The notes under the pieces are model-generated. The model had not been told where the DNA came from. It searched no databases and worked only from the letters and a program-made list of their open reading frames with translations. A DNA stretch of 64,000 nt, taken from Lachnospiraceae bacterium (lineage in GTDB: Bacteria > Bacillota > Clostridia > Lachnospirales > Lachnospiraceae). Numbering within the stretch: position 1 is the first letter of the stretch; each line of letters begins with the position of its first letter. A program made the translations under genes and the position numbers. Below, piece by piece: positions 14,405-23,619 of this stretch. Location of the stretch: assembly GCA_017935565.1 (NCBI GenBank), contig JAGBHK010000041.1, forward strand, positions 1 through 64,000. Direction: 5' to 3'.

Positions 14405-14835
14405 CTTGAGCATAATTGAGCTGTTTTTGTCGTTTTTATATAACAGCACAATTATTTTGCATCATCATTCTAGAATAAGCTAGAATTGATGCGTGTTTCT
14501 GTGGATTTTCGGTTCACCGAAGCTATTATAATTTTCTCCTGATTTCTTTCATAAACAATTATAATTTTACATAAAAATTATAATTTGAATAAAAAATCTC
14601 TCATTTATCAATGGTTTTATGAGTACCAAATTATAATATTTTTTAGTAGCAATGACACGCATTATAATTGATATGACACACTCCGTAGTAAGCTAAATTT
14701 TCACTTTTGAAATTGATTTGAAACTGATTTTAGAACGAATTATCATATAATAATGCTGGTCTTTTGGTGGACACTTTTTTGACCACATTGATACCAATTT
14801 GAGACCAATAGAAGACCAGTTACATTTCAAAAAAT

Positions 14836-14868
14836 AAGAGCCCGAGACAAAAATATTCTCAAGCTCTT
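14836..14868 (-). terminator. Terminator after the lipoprotein at 14876
   Basis: On the minus strand AAGAGCTTGAGA pairs with TCTCGGGCTCTT (two G-T pairs) and is followed by ATTTTTTG. It starts 8 bases after the stop codon. Confidence 0.8.
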
Positions 14869-14875
14869 TCACATA

Positions 14876-15928
14876 TTAATTTAAGTATCCTTCCCAATCC
14901 TCACATATACATTTACCAAACATTCCATCATCATATGCGACACAGTCATATTTTATAGCACCTGGTAAAGCTTCAGCTTGGTCACGACCAAGGCATTCAT
15001 TCAAACCACATTTTGTACAATAATCATATACTATATGATATGTTGAATTTTCAGTCTCAATTGTAATCGTGGTTGAATTATTTGATGCAAAGACTGTTTG
15101 CACATTATCTATACCACAAGTGTATGCAACCCTTTCTTGGAATGTTCCGTCAGAACTAAGACCGTATATGAATTCTTCGTATGAATATCCATTACTTTCA
15201 TAATCCATTAATTCATAAAAAGCTTCTAAACCCTTTATATCAACACCTTTTAAAGTTTTTGTATTTTTATTTATGGTTTTAAATTGACCTACTTCATTGT
15301 CTAATATTGTATATCCATCAAACATTACATTCTCATAAAAATCACTATCTTGTCTTATTCCTTCATATGCTAATGTAGCCACTGTCACTTCGACATAATA
15401 AGGTGAAGCTTTGCATATGTCACAACTACATTCTCTTATTCCCCAATCCCAATACACAGGCACTTCACCTGATATTGTCACAGGAATTGGTTCGTCATAA
15501 GCATAATTTCCGCATTTTTTAGCCCAATTATGATTACATTCTGTAGCAGTTTCAGTTGTTATCTGTTCTGTATGTTGTGTAGCTGTTGTTTGCTCTGTTG
15601 CACCAGGTTTAACAGATGTCGTTGGCTGTATTGTAGGTGTTTTTGTATCACTTTCCGTTGCATCTGATGTAGCATCAACTTTAGATGTTGTTTCGTTTTC
15701 TGTATTTACTGTTGTATCTTTCTCATTAACAGATGTTTCGACATCTGCTACTACTTTTGTAGATTCAGATTCCTTATCTTTTTTTGAAGTAGTTTCTTTA
15801 TTATCATTAGATGCTTCTATTGTTTGCTTTGTTTCCTTGTTATTTTCGCTTTTTACTTCTTCTTCAGAACAAGCTGTTATACTACATAACATGGCAATTG
15901 TCAATAATAATGCTATTACCTTCTTCAT
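14876..15928 (-). CDS. Lipoprotein with Thr/Ser-rich linker and Cys-rich C-terminal domain
   Basis: The 350 residues begin with a lipoprotein signal peptide ending in the lipobox SITAC (Cys20). A Thr/Ser/Glu/Lys-rich linker (about 21-130) acts as a spacer from the membrane. The C-terminal domain starts at CNHNWAKKC and holds CSCDICKASPYY and YDYCTKCGLNECLG, cysteine pairs that could bind metal or form disulfides. The domain family is not recognised. It is a paralogue of the next gene at 16051-16977, which has CLCDVCVNSPYY at the same place. Each gene has its own terminator, so they are probably separate transcripts. The product should be anchored on the outer face of the membrane. Confidence 0.75.
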   Translation of the reverse strand: MKKVIALLLTIAMLCSITACSEEEVKSENNKETKQTIEASNDNKETTSKKDKESESTKVVADVETSVNEKDTTVNTENETTSKVDATSDATESDTKTPTIQPTTSVKPGATEQTTATQHTEQITTETATECNHNWAKKCGNYAYDEPIPVTISGEVPVYWDWGIRECSCDICKASPYYVEVTVATLAYEGIRQDSDFYENVMFDGYTILDNEVGQFKTINKNTKTLKGVDIKGLEAFYELMDYESNGYSYEEFIYGLSSDGTFQERVAYTCGIDNVQTVFASNNSTTITIETENSTYHIVYDYCTKCGLNECLGRDQAEALPGAIKYDCVAYDDGMFGKCICEDWEGYLN

Positions 15929-16018
15929 TAGCTTTTACCTCGATTCTATAAATTCATACTTATATTTGTTTTTCAATAATCTTTCCAAATACAGACCTCA
16001 ACATTTGTTAAAAATTAA

Positions 16019-16045
16019 GGACTTGAGAGCATTTCTCTCAAGCCC
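16019..16045 (-). terminator. Terminator after the lipoprotein at 16051
   Basis: GGGCTTGAGAG pairs with CTCTCAAGTCC around a short loop on the minus strand, just after the stop codon, followed by TTAATTTTT. Confidence 0.8.
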
Positions 16046-16050
16046 TATGA

Positions 16051-16977
16051 TTACTTATCACCCTCTTTGGTAGCTCCACAGCTATTATCAGCACAATAGT
16101 AATAATCTATGTACATTTCAGTTACTGCATCGTGTTGAATGTAACTAACCAACTGTTCTGTTTCACCATAATATGCATACATCGTTACGAATGCTGTATT
16201 GCATGCATATCCATTGGTTCCTACCTCTGTTCCAAAGTCATGCCAACTTCCATCACCATAGCAACCAACACCATCTTCAGCTAACCAAGCATTATAAGCC
16301 GCCGTAAGGTCTACGCCATTCCCTATAAATTCAGCTTCAACTATAGTAGGTAAACCGTTTTCATCATACTTCAAAGAAGGCGTATTATACATTTTGGTAT
16401 AGTACGGCGAATTAACACAAACATCACACAGGCATTTGTGTCCAAATATCCATTCGTACCATGCTCGTACTGCATAAACCGGTTCACTCCATGCTTCGCT
16501 TACTATTATTGTTTTATATACAGGTTGCCAGCTATGAGTATGTGTACAGGTATTACCACAAGCTGTATGGGCACATTGCTTTATAGGTTCTGTTGGTGCG
16601 ACTGTTGAAGGTTGTACTGGTTTACTTGTTGTGGTAGGTTCTGTAGCAGGTTCAGTTGCAACAGGTTTCATAGTTTGCGTAATATCTGTATCATCCACAA
16701 CCATCTCTGTAGTCATTTCATCCGTACTATCTTTTTCCTGCTGTATTATGTTACTACTTTCTTTATTATCATTAATGTTTGAATTTACAGTTGTTGTAGA
16801 TTCATTATCATCAAATTCTGTATATTTATTATCAAAAGACTCTTCCATTGCTTTTTTTACATTACTTACCGATGTATCTTCATACTTTTTTTCTTTTGTC
16901 CCACAGGCAGTCATTGAAATTGCTAAAAGTAAAATTAATACGAGAAATTTCACTTTTTTCAAATATATCACATCCAT
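16051..16977 (-). CDS. Paralogous Cys-rich lipoprotein with Thr/Pro linker
   Basis: This 308-residue protein has a lipoprotein signal peptide with lipobox SMTAC (Cys25), a Thr/Ser/Pro linker (about 30-130), and a C-terminal domain with CAHTACGNTCTHTHSW, GHKCLCDVCVNSPYY and a final CADNSC. It matches the layout of the protein at 14876-15928. The cysteine and histidine clusters suggest metal binding or disulfides. A TTG start at 16962 would give a shorter, more usual signal peptide. The function is unknown; an extracytoplasmic location is clear. Confidence 0.75.
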   Translation of the reverse strand: MDVIYLKKVKFLVLILLLAISMTACGTKEKKYEDTSVSNVKKAMEESFDNKYTEFDDNESTTTVNSNINDNKESSNIIQQEKDSTDEMTTEMVVDDTDITQTMKPVATEPATEPTTTSKPVQPSTVAPTEPIKQCAHTACGNTCTHTHSWQPVYKTIIVSEAWSEPVYAVRAWYEWIFGHKCLCDVCVNSPYYTKMYNTPSLKYDENGLPTIVEAEFIGNGVDLTAAYNAWLAEDGVGCYGDGSWHDFGTEVGTNGYACNTAFVTMYAYYGETEQLVSYIQHDAVTEMYIDYYYCADNSCGATKEGDK

Positions 16978-17042
16978 TCATTTGCTCTATATATATCTTT
17001 TTATCTATTACACAACATTCCTATATCCAATATTATGTATAT

Positions 17043-17879
17043 TTAGTTTCGCATTTGAAAAACTTTTCTACCATTCTCTTCATACTCATCTTCTGGGTCA
17101 GTCAACACATTTTCTGAATTCACTTCATCCATTTTTATTAATCCTTCATCGTAACGAATCCAGAGTTTTTCGGTTAATATGCCATCATTACCTTTGTCTT
17201 CTGCATATAATTTATCAAATTTAGAGTCATAAACTATTGCCCCATCATTAGTACAATAACTAATTCTAGTCAAAAAACAATCATATAACAAATCTGTCTT
17301 TGGATTTTTAGCATAAATACATTCATATTCCGTATTATTCCCTGTCGAATCTGAATATACCGCAACACTATATTCCGAACCAGAATATGACATATTTAAC
17401 TTATCTACCCAAGTTCCCAGCTCACCTTGACTCATATTATATGTTTCGATATATGTTTTTATTTCTTCATCAGTCATTTTGTTTATGTCTGAATATGATA
17501 GTGCATCACCATTTAAATACCACTCTGTAGCAACTGGATAAGTATTTGCATATAATGAAATCTTTCCATTTTCAATAATATATATCCAATTTGGACTACC
17601 ATCTTTTGTCGGTTTTTTACTGTCTAAATACATAATCTTTACACCATCCTGTGCTAACCACTCACTTAATGTCAAATCTTTTTTCACAGGCTCTTGTTCT
17701 TCTGTTTCATTTGTATCAGACTCTTCGTTAACATTTGAGTTATCAGTTTCGTTCTTACTAGAATTTTCTGTATTTGTTTTGTTATCATCCTTTTCTTCCT
17801 TACCGCATGCTACCACAGATAACAACATACACATAGCCATTATCACAAGTGCGATTTTCTTAATTGTACTTTTTCTCAT
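17043..17879 (-). CDS. Lipoprotein of unknown function
   Basis: I chose the ATG at 17877-17879, which has GGAG 9 bases upstream, giving 278 residues. The signal peptide ends in the lipobox SVVAC. An Asn/Glu/Thr-rich acidic linker follows, then a domain starting at LTLSEWLAQDGVKIMYLD. That domain has no motif I recognise; it reads as alternating beta strands with several YSD/SDS turns. Unlike its two downstream neighbours it lacks the cysteine clusters. A probable third member of a local group of secreted lipoproteins. Confidence 0.72.
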   Translation of the reverse strand: MRKSTIKKIALVIMAMCMLLSVVACGKEEKDDNKTNTENSSKNETDNSNVNEESDTNETEEQEPVKKDLTLSEWLAQDGVKIMYLDSKKPTKDGSPNWIYIIENGKISLYANTYPVATEWYLNGDALSYSDINKMTDEEIKTYIETYNMSQGELGTWVDKLNMSYSGSEYSVAVYSDSTGNNTEYECIYAKNPKTDLLYDCFLTRISYCTNDGAIVYDSKFDKLYAEDKGNDGILTEKLWIRYDEGLIKMDEVNSENVLTDPEDEYEENGRKVFQMRN

Positions 17880-18013
17880 AATTTCATTCTCCTTTTGCAT
17901 TATTTTCTTATATTATTGTTACGATATTAGTAACCTTAAATTTATACTTAATTTGTTAAGCATATTCAAATAATTAAGTATGTTATTCTATAGGTATCAA
18001 GCGAAAAAACGAG

Positions 18014-18226
18014 GTGTTTACTTTGATTTCCTATAAGCCATTTTATGATACACTTTTCAAAAAAAGTGTTACTGAATATGAATTAATATTTAAGCACGGA
18101 ATATCCGCCAATACTCTTCACCGTATGAAAAAGGGTGAAGCTATTACTACCAAAACATTGGATACATTGTGCTTTATTTTGGATTGCTCCGTTTCTGATA
18201 TTATTGAATATAACAAGCCTAAATAA
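18014..18226 (+). CDS. Small XRE-family regulator
   Basis: This 70-residue single-domain helix-turn-helix protein (YozG/Cro type) has the recognition region ISANTLHRMKKGEAITTKTL and the conserved tail LCFILDCSVSDIIEY. GAGGTG precedes the start by about 9 bases. It stands alone on the plus strand and converges with the membrane protein gene at 18228, whose stop is 2 bases away. It is divergent from the lipoprotein at 17043, so it may regulate that gene; this is inference. It is a paralogue of the R-M regulator at 9063-9284. Confidence 0.82.
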   Translation: MFTLISYKPFYDTLFKKSVTEYELIFKHGISANTLHRMKKGEAITTKTLDTLCFILDCSVSDIIEYNKPK

Positions 18227-18227
18227 T

Positions 18228-19196
18228 TTACCTCAATTTACTATTCATTTGAGCCATTGAGCTTGCAGTTGATGCTGCACTACTCTGTATATTCGTAAGT
18301 TTAGCATTGTTACTTATATTTACCGCTAAATTAGCCGAATTAATCATATTTCCTAATATCTGCTGTCTTACAAGTTCCTCTTGTTGACTAATCATTATTC
18401 GCTGATTATTAATCATTATCGTTTGATTTGCTTTTATTGCTTTTAATTCTCCTGTTACTTCAGCTCGATACATATATGTTAAATATTTTTCTACGGCATC
18501 TTGAATATTTGTAACCATATGGTTTTCTACAAGATTTATAAAATAATTTACTGCTGATAAATAACCATAATCTTTTGGAAACCAAGTAAGCGCATTTTTC
18601 CTATACTCATTTGCAATTTCACATTTCTGTTTACGAATTTCTTCAATTTGAACTTTACATTCTTCTTTATAAAGAATTATACCTTTGTTTTCCTCTGCAA
18701 TTCTTTGATTGTCTTTCTCTATTGCAGCATTTGCCAAATTAAACTCTTCAATCCTCTTGTTCTCTTTTTTGTTTATCTTTCTTGCAATGACAATAACGAT
18801 TATTGCTAATATTATAGCTATTGGAAGCATAGCCACCATAGCTTTAACCAAAGCTGTTCCGTAGTTAGTGGTCAATTCTCCATCATATCCTGGATAAGGC
18901 TCGTCATGTGTCATAACCCAATATGCTTTATCATCGACCATATCATATTCCAAAGCTCTCTTTTGGTCTTCATATAATGTGAAACTCAAATCAAATGTCT
19001 GCGTAATGATAATTAACAGATACACAACTATTAGTATTATTATTTTTGACTTTTCTTTTTTCACTTTATGTAATGGTCTTTGTGCAATCAATGGTCTTTG
19101 CATTTGTTGTACAACTTTTGCCTCTTCTTCATTAAGACTTTGCATTTTTAGTAACAAAGACCTAATGTATATTAATCCATCATATAATCCATTCAT
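18228..19196 (-). CDS. Two-pass membrane protein with coiled coil
   Basis: The family is not recognised in this 322-residue protein. Two hydrophobic segments lie near residues 50-68 (IIILIVVYLLIIITQ) and 115-138 (AMVAMLPIAIILAIIVIVIA), with about 45 residues between them that should be outside. The cytoplasmic part holds a charged helix rich in Lys, Glu and Gln (about 140-200) and a C-terminal Gln/Asn/Ser-rich tail. GGAG lies before the start. A sensor or scaffold role is possible but not shown. Confidence 0.65.
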   Translation of the reverse strand: MNGLYDGLIYIRSLLLKMQSLNEEEAKVVQQMQRPLIAQRPLHKVKKEKSKIIILIVVYLLIIITQTFDLSFTLYEDQKRALEYDMVDDKAYWVMTHDEPYPGYDGELTTNYGTALVKAMVAMLPIAIILAIIVIVIARKINKKENKRIEEFNLANAAIEKDNQRIAEENKGIILYKEECKVQIEEIRKQKCEIANEYRKNALTWFPKDYGYLSAVNYFINLVENHMVTNIQDAVEKYLTYMYRAEVTGELKAIKANQTIMINNQRIMISQQEELVRQQILGNMINSANLAVNISNNAKLTNIQSSAASTASSMAQMNSKLR

Positions 19197-19316
19197 GACT
19201 TTATCTCCTTGTCAGTATTTAGGATATATTATACTCATTCTTTTAAGTATAGTCAATATTTTAAGTATGTAAATTTCCTCATAAACAAGCAAAAAATACA
19301 TTCAAAAGCCATACAA

Positions 19317-19352
19317 AAGGTTGCCATTATATCCCTTTGTGATACAATGACA
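19317..19352 (-). terminator. Terminator after the DUF5688 gene
   Basis: AGGTTGTCATT pairs with AATGGCAACCT around a loop of about 18 bases on the minus strand, followed by TTTTG. It lies 16 bases after the stop. Confidence 0.7.
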
Positions 19353-19367
19353 ACCTCTCTTTATTAA

Positions 19368-20312
19368 TTATGAAATCATCTTTACATAGTTTGTATGTCT
19401 ATAATAACGATATATGTTATTTGAAAGTACATCCTCATCATCAACTTCTGTTTCGTTAATCTCTCGAACCATCTGCAACAATTCTCTTTCACACTTGTCT
19501 GTTATGCATGGAACAAGTATCGTTTCGTGGATGCTTGCCGGAAGAATGTAAAAATCATCATCTATTATCTCTGCAAATTTTTCCATCAAATTCCTATATA
19601 ATAGCACTCCTGCACCATTTACTTTTTGGGTATTAGTTGCCACATACATCATTTCACCTCTGTCACAGTTTACAAAACCTGTTCGATTTGAATTATTTTC
19701 CTCCATTCCATTCATTTTATTATATATTTCCTCAACCACCTCTGACACTGGCATTACCACGCTTTTAAGAATGCCGGGTGTATTTCTCATTGAATCTTCG
19801 AACAGCTGACTTTCGCTGACATTCCACATTTTCATCATATTGGTTGTAATATTTATGTTTCCTAGCTGATTTATTTCCTCACCAGCCATAATATAATATG
19901 AAACAGCCATATCCATAAACCGTCTGTGTGGTCTGTTCTGCAAGCTTACCTTGTTTTTGTCTGCATTAATAAGTTTAAAACAAACCTTATGTCTTACATT
20001 TTCATAATTTGACAGTTTTGCAGTGTCACAGCTCACATCCACCTTGTTTTTCTCATAAATTCTCACAACACTTGTAACCACTTCCTGTATATCCATTCCA
20101 TTTACATACATCTCATAATAATCATCTATGTAAATGTTTGGCGCTAAATTACTATTTTTCCCTTTTATTGTAAGTCCTGTCTTAAAATTGTCATTATTCT
20201 TTATGACTTCATTTATTGTTATTACGCAGTCAATAAGCCTGTCACCGACCATATCCCTTATCATTTCTGCAAATTTCTTCTTTGTAATGTTTTTTGTGCT
20301 TATTTCAACCAT
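19368..20312 (-). CDS. DUF5688 family protein
   Basis: The 314 residues match the DUF5688 pattern, which is common in Lachnospiraceae plasmids and integrative elements: an N-terminal part ending near YYEMYVNGMDIQEVV, the segment NVRHKVCFKLINADKN, the conserved NRPHRRFMDMAVSYYI, and a C-terminal part with FYILPASIHETILVP. The function is unknown. It follows the VirD4-like gene by 14 bases and ends the coupling-protein gene group, which fits a mobile-element accessory role. Confidence 0.75.
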   Translation of the reverse strand: MVEISTKNITKKKFAEMIRDMVGDRLIDCVITINEVIKNNDNFKTGLTIKGKNSNLAPNIYIDDYYEMYVNGMDIQEVVTSVVRIYEKNKVDVSCDTAKLSNYENVRHKVCFKLINADKNKVSLQNRPHRRFMDMAVSYYIMAGEEINQLGNINITTNMMKMWNVSESQLFEDSMRNTPGILKSVVMPVSEVVEEIYNKMNGMEENNSNRTGFVNCDRGEMMYVATNTQKVNGAGVLLYRNLMEKFAEIIDDDFYILPASIHETILVPCITDKCERELLQMVREINETEVDDEDVLSNNIYRYYRHTNYVKMIS

Positions 20313-20326
20313 AGATTTTTTCTCCT

Positions 20327-21598
20327 TTAACTAACTTTTGCCTTATATTCAGGCAATTCCTTGTATTTTTTATGTGTCTTCAAATCAAATTTATTTACCA
20401 TTCTTGGCTCTTTACCTCGTGTGAACAGCCAGCAGCTTTCCAATGGCATTGTAAGAACAGAGTTCATCGTCCTGTTTGCCTTGGTGCTTACATATCGTGC
20501 AGTTTCCACATCCTGCCCGCCAAGATATAGACAGTTATCGCAGTTATTTAATATAGTCCTTGCTTTTGCTTCTCCATACATATCATCAAGCTGTGAAATG
20601 CTCTGTAATATAATGCTCACATATATTTCTCGTGAACGGATTACCGATATTATCTTATCAAAATCCGGTATATAAACATTTGACGCAAAATCATCAAGTA
20701 TCGTTCTCACAGGAACTTTTAGCCTGTTATCCTCGTAATCCTTGTCTGCACTGTTACAAAGTACCATTAATGCCTGTGTATAAAATAAATTTACTATACG
20801 ATCAAGCGACCTGTCGGTGTCGCTTATCGTAAGAAACACAGCTGTCTTTTCCCTTCCAAGACTTGCAAAGTCAATCTTATTTGGATTGCAGAACAATACC
20901 CTTGCTCCATCAAATGCCATACTCGACAGTCTTTCTGCAATCATTGCCCTAATGCTTTCATACATTTTTTCAGCATTTTTCGTACCTCTATACATCTTGT
21001 ATCGTGCGACTGCAAAACTCTCAGGATTAAGCTCGCAAAGTTCCATAAACAGTCTGTCAAATCTGCCTGTGGGCATCTCATTAAACAGTGTTACCACGCT
21101 GCCCAGCGTATGTTCTTCTTGCGGTAAACATTCAAGTACATACGCAATTATGCTTTCCAAATACATTCGTGCTGACAAGTCCCATACAGGCTCCTTCGTG
21201 TTCTCTAACGGAATTATACAAGCAGACACAGTCATTATGTCCTGTTCCCTGTATTTTCCGTTTTCCTCATCATAACGAACATAATCAAGGGGATTGTAAC
21301 CATATGACGAAAAACAGTCCGTAAAGTCAATATTAATTACCTTATAACCTGACTGTTTCAAAACCACCTCAACTTCTTTCTGAATGCTTCCCTTAGTATC
21401 TGCTATAATCATACTTTCATTGCATTGCAGAATGTTAGGCTTAACATAGCTTCTCGTCTTGCCACTTCCACTAGGACCTATGACAATATCATTATTATTA
21501 AGTCCTGTGACCCAGGTATCATTGTTCATCATACAGTTTTCTGCGAGTATTCTGCAATTTTCCTTATTACTACCTCTTATGTTACTATTCGTATTCAT
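20327..21598 (-). CDS. VirD4/TraG-like type IV coupling ATPase
   Basis: This is a hexameric ATPase of the TraG/VirD4 family that links relaxase-bound DNA to a type IV secretion channel. I chose the ATG at 21596-21598 (MNTNSN), with GAGGTGA about 8 bases upstream, giving 423 residues. Walker A is GPSGSGKT near residue 40, Walker B lies at VRTILDDFAS, and ILQSISQLDDMYG is the conserved sensor segment. It lacks the usual N-terminal transmembrane helices, which makes it shorter than classic TraG. The start lies just after the clpP-like gene. No relaxase, VirB4 or VirB6 gene is in the window, so this is a remnant or part of a split element. Confidence 0.88.
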   Translation of the reverse strand: MNTNSNIRGSNKENCRILAENCMMNNDTWVTGLNNNDIVIGPSGSGKTRSYVKPNILQCNESMIIADTKGSIQKEVEVVLKQSGYKVINIDFTDCFSSYGYNPLDYVRYDEENGKYREQDIMTVSACIIPLENTKEPVWDLSARMYLESIIAYVLECLPQEEHTLGSVVTLFNEMPTGRFDRLFMELCELNPESFAVARYKMYRGTKNAEKMYESIRAMIAERLSSMAFDGARVLFCNPNKIDFASLGREKTAVFLTISDTDRSLDRIVNLFYTQALMVLCNSADKDYEDNRLKVPVRTILDDFASNVYIPDFDKIISVIRSREIYVSIILQSISQLDDMYGEAKARTILNNCDNCLYLGGQDVETARYVSTKANRTMNSVLTMPLESCWLFTRGKEPRMVNKFDLKTHKKYKELPEYKAKVS

Positions 21599-21611
21599 TA
21601 TCTTAATCACC

Positions 21612-22202
21612 TCAAATCTTATTAATAATCCTGTCTGCAAGACCAAATGCAACTGCTTCTTCAGCATCAAAATAGCTGTCCTTGGCAGTTTTCTCAAACA
21701 CCTCAGACAGCTCTCTTCCTGTATGCTTTACAAGTATTTTTCCTAATGTTTCCCTCGTTTTCATTAAATTTTTACCAATGTCATCGATTCTTAACGCACT
21801 TCCAGACACTCCATCTGTCATTAATGGGTCGTGTATCATCACCCTTGCATGTGGCAACATTTCCCTTTTCTTTCCTGCTGTAAACAGTACAGCACCCATG
21901 CTTGCAGCCATTCCTACACATACTGTTCTTATTGGACAGCTTACTGCCTGCATAGCATCATATAATGCAAGACCACTTGAAACTTCTCCACCCTTACTGT
22001 TTATGTACATTGTAATCTCTTTTTTAGGTTCTTCCTTCTGTAAGTATCTAAGCTGCATAATCAGGGAGTTTGCAAGCGTTTCATTTATGTCTCCCACGCA
22101 CTCTATTTCCCTATTTTTTAGCATTTCATCCTGAATAGGATGTCTTATGTACCCTGTGCTTGTTTCTTTCAAAATACAGGGAATTATGACTTCATTTATC
22201 AT
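21612..22202 (-). CDS. clpP: ClpP-like serine protease encoded in a mobile-element cluster
   Basis: This 196-residue peptidase S14 protein has the full catalytic triad: Ser101 in GMAASMGAVL, His124 in MIHDPLM and Asp175 in AKDSYFDAEEA. ClpP forms double seven-mer chambers that degrade proteins fed by Clp ATPases. It lies between a coupling ATPase and small unknown genes rather than beside clpX or tig, so it is probably an accessory copy carried by a mobile element. The hydrophobic pockets needed for docking could not be judged by eye. It has lost the propeptide found in some ClpPs. Confidence 0.88.
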   Translation of the reverse strand: MINEVIIPCILKETSTGYIRHPIQDEMLKNREIECVGDINETLANSLIMQLRYLQKEEPKKEITMYINSKGGEVSSGLALYDAMQAVSCPIRTVCVGMAASMGAVLFTAGKKREMLPHARVMIHDPLMTDGVSGSALRIDDIGKNLMKTRETLGKILVKHTGRELSEVFEKTAKDSYFDAEEAVAFGLADRIINKI

Positions 22203-22217
22203 ATTTGCGTTTTCTCC

Positions 22218-22520
22218 TTAATCCTTCATAACCGAAAATGGTTCTATCAATGTTCTGTATAAAAAGTCTGCCTCATCCTTTTTATCCATCCTGTTTGCAA
22301 GTGTTACCAACTCACACAGAAATAACTTTTGATTATTTAATCTTTCCTTTGAAAGTACCTCTGTGTTATACATAGTCCTGTAACACTCATCACCTGTAAT
22401 TTTTGCAATCTCATTGAAATAATCCTCTGCAATCAAGTCAAACACAGTAAGTGTGTTAAACTTATCAGTTCCGATTGCCTCCAGTCGTTCCCTAAGTGAT
22501 ATTTTCCTTATGTCACTCAT
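22218..22520 (-). CDS. Hypothetical protein, coupled to the gene upstream
   Basis: This 100-residue helical protein is not recognised (FDLIAEDYFNEIAKITGDEC, FLCELVTLANRMDKKDEADF). Its start overlaps the stop of the preceding gene by 8 bases, so it is translationally coupled. It lies 15 bases before the clpP-like start. Its position suggests a conserved block of mobile-element genes rather than a stand-alone function. Confidence 0.6.
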   Translation of the reverse strand: MSDIRKISLRERLEAIGTDKFNTLTVFDLIAEDYFNEIAKITGDECYRTMYNTEVLSKERLNNQKLFLCELVTLANRMDKKDEADFLYRTLIEPFSVMKD

Positions 22521-22845
22521 ATATCATTTTCCTTTCCTCATAACATTTGAACAAAGGGAGTGCCATTATCATTATTGCTTCATCCCTCAACTGTCTATGA
22601 ATCGGTCCCAATGGATGCTCCCTTATCTTTACAGCCACATCTCTGTATGACATATACTTCATGTCATACTCCGTCAATCCTAGAATTTTACCTAATCTCT
22701 CTCTTTTGTCTTCAAACGAGCTTAAATACGACCAGATTTTTGTGTTGCCCAATGATTTAATCATGCTTGTGACATACTTCGGGTCGCTGTCATATCCGTT
22801 TTTTAACCTTTGTAAACGAAGCTCAAGAGATATTCTATCTACCAT
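22513..22845 (-). CDS. Hypothetical protein in the coupling-protein gene group
   Basis: The ATG at 22843-22845 (MVDRIS) has AAAGGAG 8 bases upstream, so I prefer it to in-frame starts further upstream. The 110-residue product is helical with many Arg and Lys residues and no known motif. It overlaps the next gene and lies about 70 bases after the JAMM-domain gene. It is probably an accessory gene of the same mobile element. Confidence 0.58.
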   Translation of the reverse strand: MVDRISLELRLQRLKNGYDSDPKYVTSMIKSLGNTKIWSYLSSFEDKRERLGKILGLTEYDMKYMSYRDVAVKIREHPLGPIHRQLRDEAIMIMALPLFKCYEERKMIYE

Positions 22846-22917
22846 ACTCATTGCTCCTTTCCTTTCTTTTGTCATACACTCGGGCATTTTGTATGCCACA
22901 GATATATTCTGCAATTG

Positions 22918-23385
22918 CTACATTAATCCATTATTCCTAAAACTAAAGTAATTGTCTCTGCCAATGATAATACTATCAACAAAATTCATCCCCACAAATT
23001 CTGCACATTTCTTAAGTTTCTCTGTAATATCCTTGTCATTTGATGAAGGATTTGTCTCTCCACTTGGATGATTATGCACAATTACAAACTTACAGGCACC
23101 GTAAAGCAGTAATCTAATCATTATCTCTCTTCGTCTTGCATATGTCGAGTTATGTACTCCGTGGGAAACCTCAAAGAAACTTATAGGCTTATATTGATAT
23201 GTCATTGCTATAATGTATAGGTATTCCTCTGCTTTCCTGTCCATTTCAAACACTTCATTCATTACCTTAACAATCTTGTCTGAATTATCAAGATTATCTA
23301 ATTCTTTATAATTTATTTCACTTTCTTTAACCAATAATGGCTTAAAATCATCATCTAAAATGATATTTGATTTTTGTACTCTCAT
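22918..23385 (-). CDS. JAMM-domain protein, RadC-like without the HhH domain
   Basis: The 155 residues (start at 23383-23385, GGAG 9 bases upstream) form a JAB/JAMM metalloprotease-like fold. The zinc motif H-x-H-x7-S-x2-D is complete at 104-117 (HNHPSG...SSND). Chromosomal RadC has an extra N-terminal helix-hairpin-helix; this short form is typical of plasmid and phage RadC-like proteins, whose role is unknown. It heads the group that contains the clpP-like and VirD4-like genes. Confidence 0.85.
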   Translation of the reverse strand: MRVQKSNIILDDDFKPLLVKESEINYKELDNLDNSDKIVKVMNEVFEMDRKAEEYLYIIAMTYQYKPISFFEVSHGVHNSTYARRREIMIRLLLYGACKFVIVHNHPSGETNPSSNDKDITEKLKKCAEFVGMNFVDSIIIGRDNYFSFRNNGLM

Positions 23386-23419
23386 AATTTTTGCTCCTTT
23401 TGATTGAAAATTGAGTAAC

Positions 23420-23450
23420 AAAAAAGAAGGTATATTTCAACCTTCTTTTA
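23420..23450 (-). terminator. Terminator between the DUF4365-like and JAMM genes
   Basis: AAAAGAAGG pairs with CCTTCTTTTTT on the minus strand, loop about 11 bases, ending in a T-run. It separates the gene at 23620 from the mobile-element group downstream. Confidence 0.75.
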
Positions 23451-23619
23451 AACTGAATATAAACTTATTAATATGCTACAAACCTTGTATTACTATATCG
23501 GGTTCTGCAATACTACACTCGAATAACTTGTTTATTCTCTATAAAACATTACAAGAACACAATAAATCTAATCCATTTTCGTCTATATTGATATTTTATT
23601 CTCCTTTTGTTTTATACTT

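Noticed and set aside
16631-17224. Plus-strand frame of 197 residues across two lipoprotein genes
   Set aside because: It is antisense to the linker and signal peptide of one gene and to the end of another, with no ribosome site.
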